The notes under the pieces are model-generated. The model had not been told where the DNA came from. It did no database searches and saw only the letters and a program-made list of their open reading frames with translations. Of a DNA stretch of 23,555 bases, positions 22,711 through 23,555 are shown one piece after another. This DNA is from an uncultured Candidatus Melainabacteria bacterium (lineage in GTDB: Bacteria > Cyanobacteriota > Vampirovibrionia > Gastranaerophilales > Gastranaerophilaceae): assembly GCA_934693235.1 (NCBI GenBank), contig CAKUUY010000025.1:1-23555 (forward strand), read 5' to 3'. Numbering within the stretch: position 1 is the first letter of the stretch; every line of letters begins with the position of its first letter. Position numbers and translations under genes: made by a program.

Positions 22711-22758
22711 AACTATTGCTTAATGTAACAAAACATAAAAAACAGTAATAATTCCTAC

Positions 22759-22787
22759 TTTACAAAAATTATTTTGTATTGTATTAT
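22759..22787 (+). promoter_or_regulatory. Rubrerythrin promoter with operator-like palindrome
   Basis: TTTACA (22759-22764), a 17-bp spacer and TATTAT (22782-22787). A perfect 7-4-7 palindrome, TACAAAA-ATTA-TTTTGTA (22761-22778), overlaps the -35 and fills most of the spacer, so a bound repressor would block RNA polymerase. It does not match the Fur or classical PerR box exactly. Confidence 0.6.
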
Positions 22788-22835
22788 AGGCATGTAGAAA
22801 AAAGAGATATATTTTTATAAGAAAGGTGGTAGAAA

Positions 22836-23378
22836 ATGGCTAAATTTGTATGTACAGTATGCGGATGGTCAACAGAAAGTGATAAAGCTCCGGAAAGATG
22901 TCCTTTATGTGGAGCAACAACATTTAAAGAAATTAATACAGCAGAAGGTAAAGTTTATGCTTGCGAACATAAAGTAGGCGACGGAAAAGTTGAAGATAAA
23001 GAAGTTATGGACGGATTGAGAGCTCACTTCTCGGGTGAATGTACAGAAGTAGGTATGTATCTTGCAATGGCTAGAGTTGCTGAAAGAGAAGGATATCCTG
23101 AAGTAGCTGAAGCATACAAAAGATACGCTTTTGAAGAAGCTGAACATGCTGCAAAATTTGCAGAGTTGTTAGGAGAAGTTGTTACAGATTCAACAAAGAA
23201 AAACCTTGAAATGCGTGCAGAAGCTGAACAAGGTGCTTGCGAGGGTAAACTTGCTATTGCAAGACGTGCAAAAGAATTGGGTTATGACGCAATTCACGAT
23301 ACAGTTCACGAAATGGCTAAAGACGAAGCTCGTCATGGCAAAGGTTTTGATGGTTTGTTGAAAAGATATTTTTCATAA
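22836..23378 (+). CDS. rbr: Reverse rubrerythrin
   Basis: A 180-residue non-haem iron peroxidase that removes H2O2 in anaerobes. The rubredoxin domain comes first (C6-x2-C9 and C22-x2-C25) and the di-iron domain second, the reverse of classical rubrerythrin. Di-iron ligands are visible as E68/E71 in FSGECTEVG, E101-x2-H104 in FEEAEH, Glu residues in MRAEAEQGACEG, and E164-x2-H167 in DEARHG. Reverse rubrerythrins are known in clostridia, where they respond to oxygen and peroxide. SD is AGAAAGG. It has its own promoter with a palindrome over it, and a strong terminator follows. NADH-dependent rubredoxin reductase partners are not in the window. Confidence 0.93.
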   Translation: MAKFVCTVCGWSTESDKAPERCPLCGATTFKEINTAEGKVYACEHKVGDGKVEDKEVMDGLRAHFSGECTEVGMYLAMARVAEREGYPEVAEAYKRYAFEEAEHAAKFAELLGEVVTDSTKKNLEMRAEAEQGACEGKLAIARRAKELGYDAIHDTVHEMAKDEARHGKGFDGLLKRYFS

Positions 23379-23398
23379 TCTTTAACCAATAATAACCC

Positions 23399-23433
23399 AA
23401 AAGAGTGGAAGACTTGTTCTTCTGCTCTTTTTT
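23399..23433 (+). terminator. Terminator of rubrerythrin
   Basis: AAAAGAG pairs with CTCTTTT and GAAGA with TCTTC, with a symmetrical TG/TG internal loop, ending in a run of T. Confidence 0.85.
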
Positions 23434-23454
23434 ATGGGTAGATGTTTTAGGGAG

Positions 23455-23555
23455 GAAGTTACTAGGACGTTAAGGCGCTAAGACGCTAGGTTCTTTTAGT
23501 TTAAGAGACTAACAAATATAGCAGCTATATTTGAGAATAAATTGTAGTAACTTTT
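23455..23555 (-). repeat. Dispersed repeat R1, copy G, entering an R2 copy at the window edge
   Basis: On the minus strand: the tail of R2 (AAAAGTTACTACAATTTATT) at 23555-23536, palindrome 1 with 10-bp arms (23513-23533), then octamers (CTTAGCGC, CTTAACGT) down to about 23459. The right-end palindrome is missing. The R2 part continues beyond the window. Confidence 0.75.

Noticed and set aside
1..23555. CRISPR array from the repeated sequences
   Set aside because: The repeats are about 120-140 bp, irregularly spaced and in both orientations; no short direct repeats with unique spacers, and no cas genes.

Overview
The window is an AT-rich bacterial chromosome segment with 21 supportable protein genes, no rRNA or tRNA genes that I can see, and two large non-coding blocks (about 13602-14728 and 18261-19135) filled with dispersed repeats. 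The gene content points to a strict or near-strict anaerobe that ferments and handles hydrogen. It has a PPi-dependent phosphofructokinase, the [FeFe]-hydrogenase maturase HydF, a reverse-domain-order rubrerythrin, a BioY biotin importer subunit and an MntP-type manganese exporter. The combination and the low GC would fit gut Vampirovibrionia/Melainabacteria (Gastranaerophilales), but this is an inference from gene content; a Firmicutes-like or other anaerobic lineage is not excluded.

Layout: (1) 1-2110: a dispersed repeat, then pfp and its terminators. (2) 2112-5702: dnaK (-), a small secreted Cys protein (-), a possible CheD-fold protein (+) and a CxxCxxCC metal-binding protein (-). (3) 5703-8206: an orphan terminator, a small unknown protein, rpsO with a leader hairpin, and hydF. 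(4) 8211-10966: a UbiE/MenG methyltransferase (-), then a DUF4127-like gene overlapping mntP. (5) 11035-13601: a 585-residue TPR protein (-) and a divergent Ser/Asn-rich protein; the two promoters share one -35 box. (6) 13602-14728: repeat block. (7) 14729-18260: mnmE, a small winged-helix-like protein (-) and a 574-residue multidomain protein with a possible LysM-like module (-). (8) 18261-19135: second repeat block. (9) 19136-23378: an orphan OppD-type ATPase, rimI-bioY (-), an ArsB/NhaD-type transporter and reverse rubrerythrin. The window ends inside another repeat copy.

Three things stand out. First, six genes that lack a Shine-Dalgarno sequence share one start geometry: a -10-like hexamer, exactly 6 nt, then ATG. 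This places the predicted transcription start on the A of the start codon, suggesting leaderless mRNAs alongside SD-led ones. Second, the non-coding DNA is a mosaic of at least three repeat types: R1 (about 120 bp with three short palindromes, 8 full or partial copies), R2 (about 140 bp with an extended -10 and hairpins whose arms co-vary between copies, always joined to the 5' end of R1), and degenerate 8-bp tandem repeats. Third, one repeat hairpin module also occurs in frame inside the DUF4127-like gene, apparently adding about 45 residues.

Most genes stand alone or in pairs. The clear translationally coupled pairs are DUF4127-mntP and rimI-bioY.
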